From the NCBI GenBank assembly GCA_966252075.1, contig CBINNP010000180.1, forward strand, positions 1-7,478: DNA of 7,478 bases, written 5' to 3'. Below are positions 1 through 5,561 of this stretch, in pieces; the stretch's first letter is position 1, and the number at the start of each line of letters is the position of its first letter. This DNA is from Solimonas sp966252075 (GTDB lineage Bacteria > Pseudomonadota > Gammaproteobacteria > Nevskiales > Nevskiaceae). The position numbers were made by a program, and so were the translations under genes. Under the pieces are notes generated by a model, which was not told the origin of the DNA, ran no database searches, and saw only the letters and a list, made by a program, of their open reading frames with translations.

Positions 1-29
1 TCGTGCGGATTCGCGGCGAAGCGCTTCAT
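1..29 (-). CDS. Start of an unidentified gene, cut by the window edge
   Basis: An ATG at 29 on the minus strand opens a frame reading M-K-R-F-A-A-N-P-H before the window ends. It overlaps the TGA stop of the TetR-type regulator in an ATGA arrangement (4-bp overlap), typical of translationally coupled genes in one operon. Too little is visible to assign a family. Regulators of the CecR/YbiH type are known to precede genes for HlyD-like membrane fusion proteins and ABC exporters, so an efflux component is a reasonable guess, but the visible residues do not show it. Confidence 0.6.
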
Positions 30-664
30 GGCGTGTCTCCACGGACGCGAAGCTGCTGCAGCGCGCCGATCGAGAAATCGGCGATGTGTCGCGCCAGCCG
101 CGGCACCCGGTCGCCGTCATAGGTCTGCGGCGCCAGCACTTCGACCAGAGGCCGCGCGAACAGGTAGAAGAAGCACTGGCTGACGATGCTGAATGTGCTG
201 GCGCGGACCTGCGCCTCGTCGACGGCGTCGCCCAGCATCTGCCGCACCAGCGCCTGCAGCTGCGAAAACTGCGGAGCGATGAGGTCACGGACCATGGCCG
301 GCAGGGCATCCGTCGGCGCGGCCAGTTCGCGGACCATCAGCCGCGGCAGCACGGCGGCGTCGTCGAAAGCCAGCATCCGGCTCAACAACGCTTCGATCGC
401 GCGATGAAGCGCCTGCTGCGAGTGCTGTGCATCGGCGGCCGGGAGTGGATAGCGCTCGATGCGGACGCTGGCCTGACGGCGCAGGACTTCGAGATAGAGC
501 GCCTGCTTGCCGCCGAAGTGGTAGTTGATCGCCGCGACATTGGCGCCGGCGCGCTCGGCGATCTCGCGGACGCGCGCGCCGGCATAGCCCTGTTCGGCAA
601 ACAGCTGAGTCGCCGCCAGCAGCAGCGCCTCACGGGTGGTGTCAGGTGATGACGAGGTGGACAC
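26..664 (-). CDS. TetR/AcrR-family transcriptional repressor with CecR-like (DUF1956) C-terminal domain
   Basis: A 212-residue DNA-binding regulator. Residues about 10-58 form the TetR helix-turn-helix domain: T-R-E-A-L-L-L-A-A-T, then F-A-E-Q-G-Y, V-R-E-I-A-E-R-A-G and the recognition-helix signature around I-N-Y-H-F-G-G-K at 46-53. The remainder is helical and resembles the ligand-binding and dimerisation domain of the CecR/YbiH group (DUF1956, CerR family). The start is GTG at 664; it is the only usable start because an in-frame TAA lies at 671-673. An AGGTG about 11 nt upstream could serve as ribosome binding site. The gene heads a probable operon whose next member overlaps it by 4 bp. 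A 31-bp palindrome over its promoter and leader points to autorepression. The inducing ligand cannot be read from the sequence; antibiotics or other xenobiotics are a family-based guess. Confidence 0.9.
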   Translation of the reverse strand: MSTSSSPDTTREALLLAATQLFAEQGYAGARVREIAERAGANVAAINYHFGGKQALYLEVLRRQASVRIERYPLPAADAQHSQQALHRAIEALLSRMLAFDDAAVLPRLMVRELAAPTDALPAMVRDLIAPQFSQLQALVRQMLGDAVDEAQVRASTFSIVSQCFFYLFARPLVEVLAPQTYDGDRVPRLARHIADFSIGALQQLRVRGDTP

Positions 665-669
665 GAGGA

Positions 670-700
670 TTTAAACACCTGTTTCAAACAAGTGTTCAAA
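670..700. promoter_or_regulatory. Probable TetR-type operator, 31-bp palindrome
   Basis: The sequence has the pattern TTTnAACACnTGTTT, a central base at 685, then its mirror image. Thirteen of 15 base pairs match; only 673/697 and 679/691 do not. The core TGTTTnAAACA (680-690) is perfect. The site ends 5 bases before the GTG start of the TetR-type gene and covers its predicted -10 element and Shine-Dalgarno sequence. Position and symmetry fit autorepression. The half sites AAACA/GTGTT may allow more than one dimer to bind. Confidence 0.75.
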
Positions 701-725
701 TACTCCGGAATCGATCCCGCGTCAA
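697..725 (-). promoter_or_regulatory. Predicted sigma70 promoter of the TetR-led operon
   Basis: On the minus strand TTGACG (725-720) is followed after 17 nt by TATTTG (702-697). The -35 matches 5 of 6 consensus bases and the -10 only 3 of 6. Transcription would start near 690, inside the palindrome, so a bound repressor would block the polymerase. The -35 lies only about a dozen bases beyond the U-tract of the ribosomal operon terminator. Confidence 0.5.
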
Positions 726-736
726 GAAACGCGGGC

Positions 737-771
737 AAAACAAAAACCACGGCGGGCAAGCCCACCGTGGT
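737..771 (-). terminator. Rho-independent terminator of the rpsP-rimM-trmD-rplS operon
   Basis: On the minus strand ACCACGG-T-GGG pairs with CCC-G-CCGTGGT (771-761 with 756-746), an 11-bp stem with one G-U wobble and a 4-nt loop, followed directly by TTTTTGTTTTG. This is a textbook intrinsic terminator, placed 54 nt after the rplS stop. There is no U-tract on the other side, so it acts in one direction. It also insulates the TetR-led operon downstream. Confidence 0.9.
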
Positions 772-792
772 CGTCTACCGCTGCTCGTCCAG

Positions 793-818
793 CCGGCGCG
801 CCGCAGGCGGCGCGCTGG
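793..818. repeat. GC-rich inverted repeat (second hairpin) after rplS
   Basis: CCGGCGCGCCG (793-803) and CGGCGCGCTGG (808-818) form an 11-bp stem with one non-Watson-Crick pair and a 4-nt loop. It lies 7 nt beyond the rplS stop, between the gene and the U-tract terminator. It has no T-run of its own, so it may stabilise the mRNA 3' end or slow polymerase ahead of the true terminator. Confidence 0.6.
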
Positions 819-825
819 CGGATGT

Positions 826-1179
826 TTAGTCGAGCTTCTCGGCGATGCGGGCAGCCTTGCCCGAACGATCGCGCAGGTAGTACAGCTTGGCGCGGCGGAC
901 GTCACCGCGGCGCTTGACGCTGATCTCGGCAACCTGCGGGCTGTACGTCTGGAACACGCGCTCAACACCTTCGCCATGCGAGGTCTTGCGCAGCGTGAAG
1001 GCCGAGTTCAGGCCGCGGTTGCGGATGGCGATGACCACGCCTTCGAAAGCCTGCAGACGTTCGCGATCGCCTTCCTTGACCTTGACCTTCACCTCGACGG
1101 TGTCGCCCGGGTTGAATTTCGGGATCTGCTTGTTCATCTGTTCCGCTTCAATCGCGGCAATGATCTTGTTCGTACGCAT
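826..1179 (-). CDS. rplS: 50S ribosomal protein L19
   Basis: A 117-residue protein, close to the usual 115 or so of gammaproteobacterial L19. L19 sits at the interface between the 50S and 30S subunits. Family hallmarks are F-N-P-G-D-T-V-E-V-K-V-K-V near residue 23, then L-Q-A-F-E-G-V-V-I-A-I-R-N-R-G-L, G-E-G-V-E-R-V-F-Q, I-S-V-K-R-R-G and the basic tail A-K-L-Y-Y-L-R-D-R-S-G-K-A-A-R-I. The ATG at 1179 matches the family N-terminus and has AGGT 7 nt upstream. The internal methionine at residue 15 would cut off the conserved leading helix. It is the last gene of the operon, 20 nt after trmD, and is followed by two hairpins, the second a terminator. Confidence 0.98.
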   Translation of the reverse strand: MRTNKIIAAIEAEQMNKQIPKFNPGDTVEVKVKVKEGDRERLQAFEGVVIAIRNRGLNSAFTLRKTSHGEGVERVFQTYSPQVAEISVKRRGDVRRAKLYYLRDRSGKAARIAEKLD

Positions 1180-1199
1180 GTCTGATACCTCGTGTGTGC

Positions 1200-1934
1200 C
1201 TACCGCTGCTGAGCAATGAAGGCGCGCAGCAGCGCCCTTGAATGTTCGTCCAACTCCAAACCTTCCAGCAGCTCCGGACGCTTCAGCCAGGTCTGGCCGA
1301 GTGCCTGCTGATGCCGCCAGCGCGCGATTTTCGCATGATCGCCGGACATCAGCACTTCCGGCACCGCCTGCCCGCGCCAGTCTTCCGGACGCGTGTAGTG
1401 CGGGTGGTCCAGAAGGCCGGCCGTGAACGAATCGTTCACCGCCGACAGCTCGTCGCCGAGTACCCCCGGCAGGAGCCGGGCAACGGCGTCCACTACCACC
1501 ATTGCCGCCAGTTCGCCGCCGGACATCACGAAATCGCCCAGCGACAACTCAAAATCCACTTCGCTCGCGAGCACCCGCTCGTCGAGTCCCTCATACCGCC
1601 CGCACAGCAGGATCAAGCCCGGCTCCTGGCTCAGGCGCCGTGCCCAGGCCTGATCGAAGCGACTGCCCTGCGGCGACAGGTAAACCACCTTCGCCCCGGC
1701 CAGCTGCGCCTTCGCCATGCTGATCGCGGCGGCCAGCGGCTCGGCTTCCATCACCATGCCAGGCCCGCCGCCGTACGGCCGGGCATCGACCCGCCGCCAC
1801 TTGTTGGTGCTGAAATCGCGCGGATTGCGCGTGCTCAACGCCAACTTGCCTGCCTCGACGGCAATCCGCGGCATCCCGTGCCGCGTCACCTGTTCCACCA
1901 GTTCGGGGAACAGCGTGATGACGTCGATCTTCAT
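1200..1934 (-). CDS. trmD: tRNA (guanine-N1-)-methyltransferase TrmD
   Basis: TrmD transfers a methyl group from S-adenosylmethionine to N1 of G37 in tRNAs, preventing +1 frameshifting; it is an essential cytosolic dimer of the SPOUT class with a trefoil knot. Visible signatures are F-P-E near the N-terminus, R-P-Y-G-G-G-P-G-M (52-60), Y-L-S-P-Q-G (85-90), L-C-G-R-Y-E-G (110-116), the knot segment S-L-G-D-F-V-M-S-G-G-E-L (131-142), and D-S-F plus H-P-H-Y-T-R-P. R153 and D168 align with the catalytic Arg154 and Asp169 of E. coli. I chose ATG 1934 (244 residues), which gives the family-typical M-K-I-D-V-I start, shares one base with the rimM stop (TGATG), and has GGA 6 nt upstream. In-frame TTG (1940) and GTG (1937) just before it are alternatives. 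Confidence 0.97.
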   Translation of the reverse strand: MKIDVITLFPELVEQVTRHGMPRIAVEAGKLALSTRNPRDFSTNKWRRVDARPYGGGPGMVMEAEPLAAAISMAKAQLAGAKVVYLSPQGSRFDQAWARRLSQEPGLILLCGRYEGLDERVLASEVDFELSLGDFVMSGGELAAMVVVDAVARLLPGVLGDELSAVNDSFTAGLLDHPHYTRPEDWRGQAVPEVLMSGDHAKIARWRHQQALGQTWLKRPELLEGLELDEHSRALLRAFIAQQR

Positions 1935-2446
1935 CACCAATCCGGCTGCCAGACGCAGACGATGCGGCGGGCATCCATGTCCACGTCGCGGACGATGGGG
2001 CCGTGGACGAACGGAATCAGCCGTTCCACCTCACCATCCGTGATCACCAGCACATCCTGCGCGCCGTTGCTGGTGAGATCGCTCACCTGCCCCAGCGCCA
2101 CGCCTTCTTCGTTCTCGACCTGCAGGCCGATGAGGTCAGACCAGTAGTACTGGCCGCTCGGCAGCTTGGGCATGTCGGCACGCTCGACGGCGATCTGCTT
2201 GCCGATCAGCGCGGCGGCGACATCGCGGTCCTCGATCGGCAGGCCATGGGCATCGCCGATCTGCGCCAGGAGATTGTGCGACTGCGTCGCCAGCACCTGG
2301 GCCTCGAACCCCTCGTCGCCACCGATCCACCAGCGGCGGTACTTCAGGATGTTCTCAGCCGGTCGCGTGAACGAATACAGCTTGATCCAGCCCTTGACAC
2401 CATGCACGCCGGCGACGCGACCCAGCGTCACCCGGCCAGCGCTCAT
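1934..2446 (-). CDS. rimM: Ribosome maturation factor RimM (16S rRNA processing)
   Basis: RimM binds S19 in the 30S head and assists late assembly and 16S rRNA processing. The 170-residue protein has the usual two domains: an N-terminal RimM barrel (V-T-L-G-R-V-A-G-V-H-G-V-K-G-W-I-K from about residue 6) and a C-terminal PRC-barrel starting at Y-Y-W-S-D-L-I-G-L (about 100-108) and ending R-R-I-V-C-V-W-Q-P-D-W. The acidic link I-E-D-R-D-V-A-A-A-L-I-G matches the family. The ATG at 2446 lies 3 nt after the rpsP stop; no strong Shine-Dalgarno site is visible, which suggests coupling to rpsP translation. The stop overlaps the trmD start by one base. Confidence 0.97.
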   Translation of the reverse strand: MSAGRVTLGRVAGVHGVKGWIKLYSFTRPAENILKYRRWWIGGDEGFEAQVLATQSHNLLAQIGDAHGLPIEDRDVAAALIGKQIAVERADMPKLPSGQYYWSDLIGLQVENEEGVALGQVSDLTSNGAQDVLVITDGEVERLIPFVHGPIVRDVDMDARRIVCVWQPDW

Positions 2447-2449
2447 CGC

Positions 2450-2707
2450 TTAGGCCGCCGGAGCCGCCTTCGGGGCGCTCTTGACCAGATAGGCAACGCG
2501 GTCCGACAGCTGCGCACCGTTCTTCTGCCAGTGCTCGACGCGCGACAGGTCGAGCACGAGCTTCTGCTCCTGACCCTTGGCGTTCGGGTTGTAATGGCCC
2601 AGACGCTCGATGAAGCGGCCGTCACGGGCGCTGGCCTTCTCGGTCGCAACCACGTGATAAAACGGGCGCTTCTTGGCGCCAGCGCGAGCCAAACGAATCG
2701 TTACCAT
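2450..2707 (-). CDS. rpsP: 30S ribosomal protein S16
   Basis: S16 is an early-assembling protein of the 30S body. The 85-residue product begins M-V-T-I-R-L-A-R-A-G-A-K-K-R-P-F-Y, the S16 signature, and contains D-G-R-F-I-E-R-L-G-H-Y-N-P and L-D-L-S-R-V-E-H-W. The frame stays open upstream to a GTG at 2746, but ATG 2707 is the correct start: it matches the family N-terminus exactly and has AGGA 8 nt upstream. The tail A-P-K-A-A-P-A-A is a short alanine/proline extension common in S16. It is the first gene of the rpsP-rimM-trmD-rplS operon. Confidence 0.97.
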   Translation of the reverse strand: MVTIRLARAGAKKRPFYHVVATEKASARDGRFIERLGHYNPNAKGQEQKLVLDLSRVEHWQKNGAQLSDRVAYLVKSAPKAAPAA

Positions 2708-2726
2708 GCTTTCAATCCTGAATTTG

Positions 2727-2757
2727 TCGACAGTCTCGACACGCACAAGGCTGTCGA
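2727..2757 (-). repeat. Stem-loop in the predicted rpsP mRNA leader
   Basis: TCGACAG (2727-2733) and CTGTCGA (2751-2757) are perfect 7-bp inverted arms around a 17-nt loop. They lie between the predicted transcription start and the rpsP Shine-Dalgarno sequence. A third partial copy of the arm (TCTCGAC, 2734-2740) could pair alternatively. A regulatory leader is possible; nothing here identifies a ligand. Confidence 0.35.
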
Positions 2758-2767
2758 AAGGCCGCGT

Positions 2768-2795
2768 ATTGTAGCGATTCGCGCCGGAATTTCCA
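2768..2795 (-). promoter_or_regulatory. Predicted sigma70 promoter of the rpsP operon
   Basis: TACAAT (2773-2768, 5 of 6 consensus bases) is preceded after 16 nt by TGGAAA (2795-2790, 4 of 6). Transcription would begin near 2761, giving a leader of about 54 nt before the rpsP ATG. The -35 region overlaps one arm of a perfect inverted repeat. No terminator separates the upstream tlpA-like gene from this point, so some read-through from ffh is also possible. Confidence 0.55.
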
Positions 2796-2806
2796 GTGGA
2801 AATTCC
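2786..2806. repeat. Perfect inverted repeat over the rpsP promoter
   Basis: The arms GGAATTTCC and GGAAATTCC are perfect reverse complements around a 3-nt spacer (2795-2797). The repeat covers the -35 region of the predicted rpsP promoter and starts 26 nt downstream of the tlpA-like stop. There is no T-run on either side, so it is not a standard terminator. A protein-binding operator, or a hairpin at the 3' end of the ffh-tlpA transcript, would both fit. Confidence 0.6.
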
Positions 2807-2832
2807 AACAAGTTACGCGCGTTTGTCGCGAC

Positions 2833-3354
2833 TCAGCGGCGGATGCCGCGCAACAGCGCCAGAACGCGGTTCTCGATATCACCGGCGAAGGTCTCGCCGA
2901 AGCCGTAGTAGATCTGGTCGATCTCGCCGCTGGGCTTGATGATGAAGGTCGCCGGCAAGCGCCACAGGTCGAAGTTACGGGTGGCAAAGCCGATCGGATC
3001 GACCACCACCGGATAGGTCACCGGGTGCTGCGCAAGGAAGCGGCGGGCGCGGTCGGCCTCCTGGTCGACGCTGACCGACAGCACCTCGAAGTGCTCGGCG
3101 AACCCCTGCGTCTTCATGCGCCCGTGGATCGCCTCGATCTTCGGCATCGTCTCGATGCAGGGCCCGCACCAGGACGCCCAGAAGTCGACCACCACGACCT
3201 TGCCCTTCAGGACACTGAGCTTGATGTCGGCCGGCCCTTGCAGAACGATGCCGGCGGCCTCCGGCGCCTGCTGGCCGGCCTTGATCGCCAGCGCCGGGCC
3301 GCTGCAGGCCAGCAGGGCCAGCAGCAGCAGACGCCCCCCCAGCGCGCGGCGCAT
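2833..3354 (-). CDS. TlpA-like exported thioredoxin-fold protein
   Basis: A 173-residue thiol-disulfide oxidoreductase of the TlpA/ResA group, which typically reduces disulfides outside the cytoplasm, for example on apocytochromes or copper-binding assembly factors. Residues 1-23 are an export signal: a basic start, a leucine-rich core, then A-L-A before I24. A second reading is a lipoprotein signal, since L-L-A-C places a cysteine at residue 17. The thioredoxin fold carries the active site W62-C63-G-P-C66 in D-F-W-A-S-W-C-G-P-C, and L-P-A-T with the cis-proline P134. The gene starts 4 nt after the ffh stop, so the two are probably cotranscribed and coupled. This gene is not part of the classic ffh-rpsP arrangement. 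Its exact partner is unknown; the nearby YpjD/CcsA-type gene makes a cytochrome c role attractive but unproven. Confidence 0.9.
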   Translation of the reverse strand: MRRALGGRLLLLALLACSGPALAIKAGQQAPEAAGIVLQGPADIKLSVLKGKVVVVDFWASWCGPCIETMPKIEAIHGRMKTQGFAEHFEVLSVSVDQEADRARRFLAQHPVTYPVVVDPIGFATRNFDLWRLPATFIIKPSGEIDQIYYGFGETFAGDIENRVLALLRGIRR

Positions 3355-3358
3355 CGCC

Positions 3359-4720
3359 TTAGCGCCTCGGCATCATGCCCGGCGGCAGGCGCCCGGCGAG
3401 TCCGCGCATCATCTTGGCCATGCCGCCGCTGGCGACCTTCTTCATCATGTCGCGCGTGGTCTCGAACTGGCGCAGCAGCTGGTTGACGTGCTGCACCTCG
3501 ACGCCCGCACCGGCGGCGATGCGACGCTTGCGCGAGGCCTTGATCAGGTCCGGGAAGCGGCGTTCCTGACGGGTCATCGAGTTGATGATCGCCACCGTCT
3601 TGCGCACCTGCTTCTCGGCGTCGACGTTCTTCAGCTGCGCCTGGATCTGTGCGCCGCCCGGCAGCTTGTCGAGCAGCGACGACATGCTGCCCATGTTCTG
3701 CATCTGCATCATCTGCTCGCGGAAATCCTCCAGATCGAAGCTCTTGGTCTTCTTGAGCTTCTCGGCGAATTTCTGGGCCTTCTCGTGATCGACCTTGCGC
3801 GCCGTCTCCTCGATCAGGCTGAGCATGTCGCCCTGGCCGAGGATGCGCGCGGCGATGCGATCCGGATGGAAGACTTCGAGCCGGTCGGATTTTTCGCCGA
3901 CGCCGATGAACTTGATCGGCTTGCCGGTGACCTGGCGTACCGACAGCGCGGCACCGCCGCGCGCGTCGCCGTCGACCTTGGTCAGGATCACGCCGGTCAG
4001 CGGCAGACGATCAGCAAACGCGCGGGCGGTCTTGGCGGCGTCCTGGCCGGTCATGCTGTCGACGACGAACAGCGTCTCGATCGGATTGAGCGCGGCGTTG
4101 AGCGCGGCGATCTCCTGCATCATCTCCTCGTCGACCGTGGTGCGGCCGGCGGTGTCGACGATCAGCACGTCCATGTACTGCTTGCGTGCCTCGGCCAGCG
4201 CGGCCTGGGCGATGTCGACCGGCTTTTGGCCCACGCTGGACGGGAAGCAGTCGACGCCGACGTTGCCGGCGACGATGCGCAGCTGCTCGATGGCGGCCGG
4301 ACGGTAGACGTCGCAGGACACCACCATCACCTTCTTCTTCTGTTCCTTGAGCCACAGCGCCAGCTTGCCGGTGCTGGTGGTCTTGCCCGAGCCCTGCAGG
4401 CCGGCCATCAACAGGATCGCCGGGGGCTGCGCGCGCAGGTTCAGCGGCTCGGCGCTGCCACCGAGCGTCGCGGTCAGTTCGTGCTGCACCACACGCAGCA
4501 GTTCCTGACCCGGCGTCAGCGATTGCGTGACCTCGACGCCGACCGCCCGCGCCTTGAGCTTGTCGATGAAGTCCTTGACGACCGGCAGCGCGACATCGGC
4601 CTCCAGCAGCGCCATGCGCAGCTCGCGGCTGGCAGCGTTGATCTGCTCTTCGGTGAGGCGGCCCTGGCCGCGGATCGAGTCCAGCACGCGCCCGAAGCGC
4701 GATGTGAGATTTTCAAACAT
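3359..4720 (-). CDS. ffh: Signal recognition particle protein Ffh (SRP54)
   Basis: Ffh with 4.5S RNA recognises signal sequences on nascent chains and delivers ribosomes to FtsY at the inner membrane. The 453-residue length equals that of E. coli. An N domain (1 to about 95) precedes the G domain: G-L-Q-G-S-G-K-T-T (107-115), D-V-Y-R-P-A-A (137-143), D-T-A-G-R (189-193), T-K-V-D-G-D-A-R-G-G (247-256) and G-V-G-E-K (273-277). The methionine-rich M domain (about 297-453) contains the RNA-binding S-R-K-R-R-I-A-A-G (396-404) and ends in G-G-M-A-K-M-M-R-G and P-P-G-M-M. Residues 194-195 after D-T-A-G-R are T-T where the family usually has L-H or similar. The ATG at 4720 matches the family start (M-F-E-N-L); no clear Shine-Dalgarno sequence precedes it. 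Confidence 0.98.
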   Translation of the reverse strand: MFENLTSRFGRVLDSIRGQGRLTEEQINAASRELRMALLEADVALPVVKDFIDKLKARAVGVEVTQSLTPGQELLRVVQHELTATLGGSAEPLNLRAQPPAILLMAGLQGSGKTTSTGKLALWLKEQKKKVMVVSCDVYRPAAIEQLRIVAGNVGVDCFPSSVGQKPVDIAQAALAEARKQYMDVLIVDTAGRTTVDEEMMQEIAALNAALNPIETLFVVDSMTGQDAAKTARAFADRLPLTGVILTKVDGDARGGAALSVRQVTGKPIKFIGVGEKSDRLEVFHPDRIAARILGQGDMLSLIEETARKVDHEKAQKFAEKLKKTKSFDLEDFREQMMQMQNMGSMSSLLDKLPGGAQIQAQLKNVDAEKQVRKTVAIINSMTRQERRFPDLIKASRKRRIAAGAGVEVQHVNQLLRQFETTRDMMKKVASGGMAKMMRGLAGRLPPGMMPRR

Positions 4721-4746
4721 GGAGTTCAGCCGCGTGGTTCGTGCTT

Positions 4747-4776
4747 ATTGTATTCAGGCCAAGTTAATCGTGTCGC
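4747..4776 (-). promoter_or_regulatory. Predicted sigma70 promoter of ffh
   Basis: TACAAT (4752-4747) lies 18 nt after GCGACA (4776-4771, 4 of 6 against TTGACA). Transcription would begin near 4740, giving a 20-nt leader before the ffh ATG. The promoter overlaps the last codons of the preceding metallo-hydrolase gene. It would allow ffh to be expressed independently of that gene. Confidence 0.5.
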
Positions 4777-5524
4777 CACGCTTCAGATGAACGTAGCTCC
4801 AGCCGCGCAGCGCGGTTCGGCATTCTCTGTCGATGGCCCGCTCGCTGCCCGGCTTGTGATGGGTCAGGTAGAGCCGCGGCCGGTGATCGAGCTTGGCCAG
4901 CTCCGCACCCAGCAATTCCGGCGTGAAGTGCTTGGCGGCGTAGCCGAGCGCCGCATCCGTGTCACCGAAGGCGACGTCGATCATCAGCTTGTCCAGTCGC
5001 GGCAGGCGGTTGAGGAACCGCCACATCCCGTCGTCGGCATACGTGTCGCCGGAGAACGCAAAGTTGCCGTGTCGGCCGCTGACCACGTAACCGACCGCCG
5101 GTACCGTGTGACGGACGCCGAACGCGGTGATGCTGCGGCCCTGGCCGATCTCGATCGGCTCGCCGGCCGCCAGCTCCTGCCAGCGCAGCAAGGGCTGCTG
5201 CGGGTCCGGCAGCACCGAGAAATCCGGCCAGACCTTCCAGTTGAAGATGTGCTCGCGCAGCGCCTGCAGCGTCGGATGGATCGCGCGCACCGCGATCGGT
5301 GTGTCGATCCGGCCGAACAGATTGTCGGCCAGAAAGGCCAGGCCGCAGACATGGTCGAGATGGCTGTGCGTGAGGAACACCTCGCGGATGCGCTGCTGCT
5401 GCCTCAGGCTCAGATCGCCGACGCCGGTGCCGGCGTCGATCAGGATGTCGTCATCGAGCAGCAGGCTGGTGGTCCGCAGGCCGGGGCCGATACCGCCGCT
5501 GCAACCGAGCACCTTGATCCGCAT
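4754..5524 (-). CDS. Metallo-beta-lactamase-fold hydrolase resembling class II 3',5'-cyclic-nucleotide phosphodiesterase
   Basis: A 256-residue cytosolic metallo-hydrolase. The N-terminus M-R-I-K-V-L-G-C-S-G-G-I-G-P-G-L-R-T-T-S is typical of proteobacterial proteins annotated as class II cAMP phosphodiesterases. Metal ligands are visible: T-H-S-H-L-D-H (52-58, with H53, H55, D57, H58), H139 in R-H-T-V-P-A, D160 in S-G-D-T, and a histidine in L-T-H-H-K-P-G (220-226). The stretch H-S-H-L-D-H-V-C-G-L partly matches the class II phosphodiesterase signature. I prefer ATG 5524 over the in-frame ATG 5572: it gives the family N-terminus, has GGGA 4 nt upstream, and an extended -10 element lies between the two. 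It ends 33 nt before ffh and may be partly cotranscribed with it. The real substrate could be a cyclic nucleotide or another phosphodiester; sequence alone does not decide. Confidence 0.85.
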   Translation of the reverse strand: MRIKVLGCSGGIGPGLRTTSLLLDDDILIDAGTGVGDLSLRQQQRIREVFLTHSHLDHVCGLAFLADNLFGRIDTPIAVRAIHPTLQALREHIFNWKVWPDFSVLPDPQQPLLRWQELAAGEPIEIGQGRSITAFGVRHTVPAVGYVVSGRHGNFAFSGDTYADDGMWRFLNRLPRLDKLMIDVAFGDTDAALGYAAKHFTPELLGAELAKLDHRPRLYLTHHKPGSERAIDRECRTALRGWSYVHLKRGDTINLA

Positions 5525-5552
5525 GGCGTCCCGACAGGCCGAGAAGGCGCCG

Positions 5553-5561
5553 ATGCTAGCA
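5553..5561 (-). promoter_or_regulatory. Extended -10 promoter element for the metallo-hydrolase gene
   Basis: On the minus strand TGC-TAGCAT is an extended -10 element (TG, one base, then a -10 hexamer with 4 of 6 consensus bases). Transcription would begin near 5546, about 21 nt upstream of ATG 5524 and downstream of the alternative ATG 5572, which supports the shorter protein. No good -35 is visible. The octamer TGCTAGCA is itself palindromic. Confidence 0.4.

Noticed and set aside
1242..2147. 301-codon plus-strand frame over trmD and rimM
   Set aside because: Both minus-strand genes beneath it are unmistakable; the plus product has no family features and no promoter or ribosome binding site. 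The similar frame at 2003-2908 was rejected for the same reason.
2708..2746. Thirteen-residue N-terminal extension of S16 from a GTG at 2746
   Set aside because: S16 universally starts close to M-V-T-I-R-L, and the ATG at 2707 has its own AGGA ribosome binding site.
2786..2806. Inverted repeat read as a rho-independent terminator for ffh-tlpA
   Set aside because: No T-run follows on either strand; recorded instead as an inverted repeat and possible operator.
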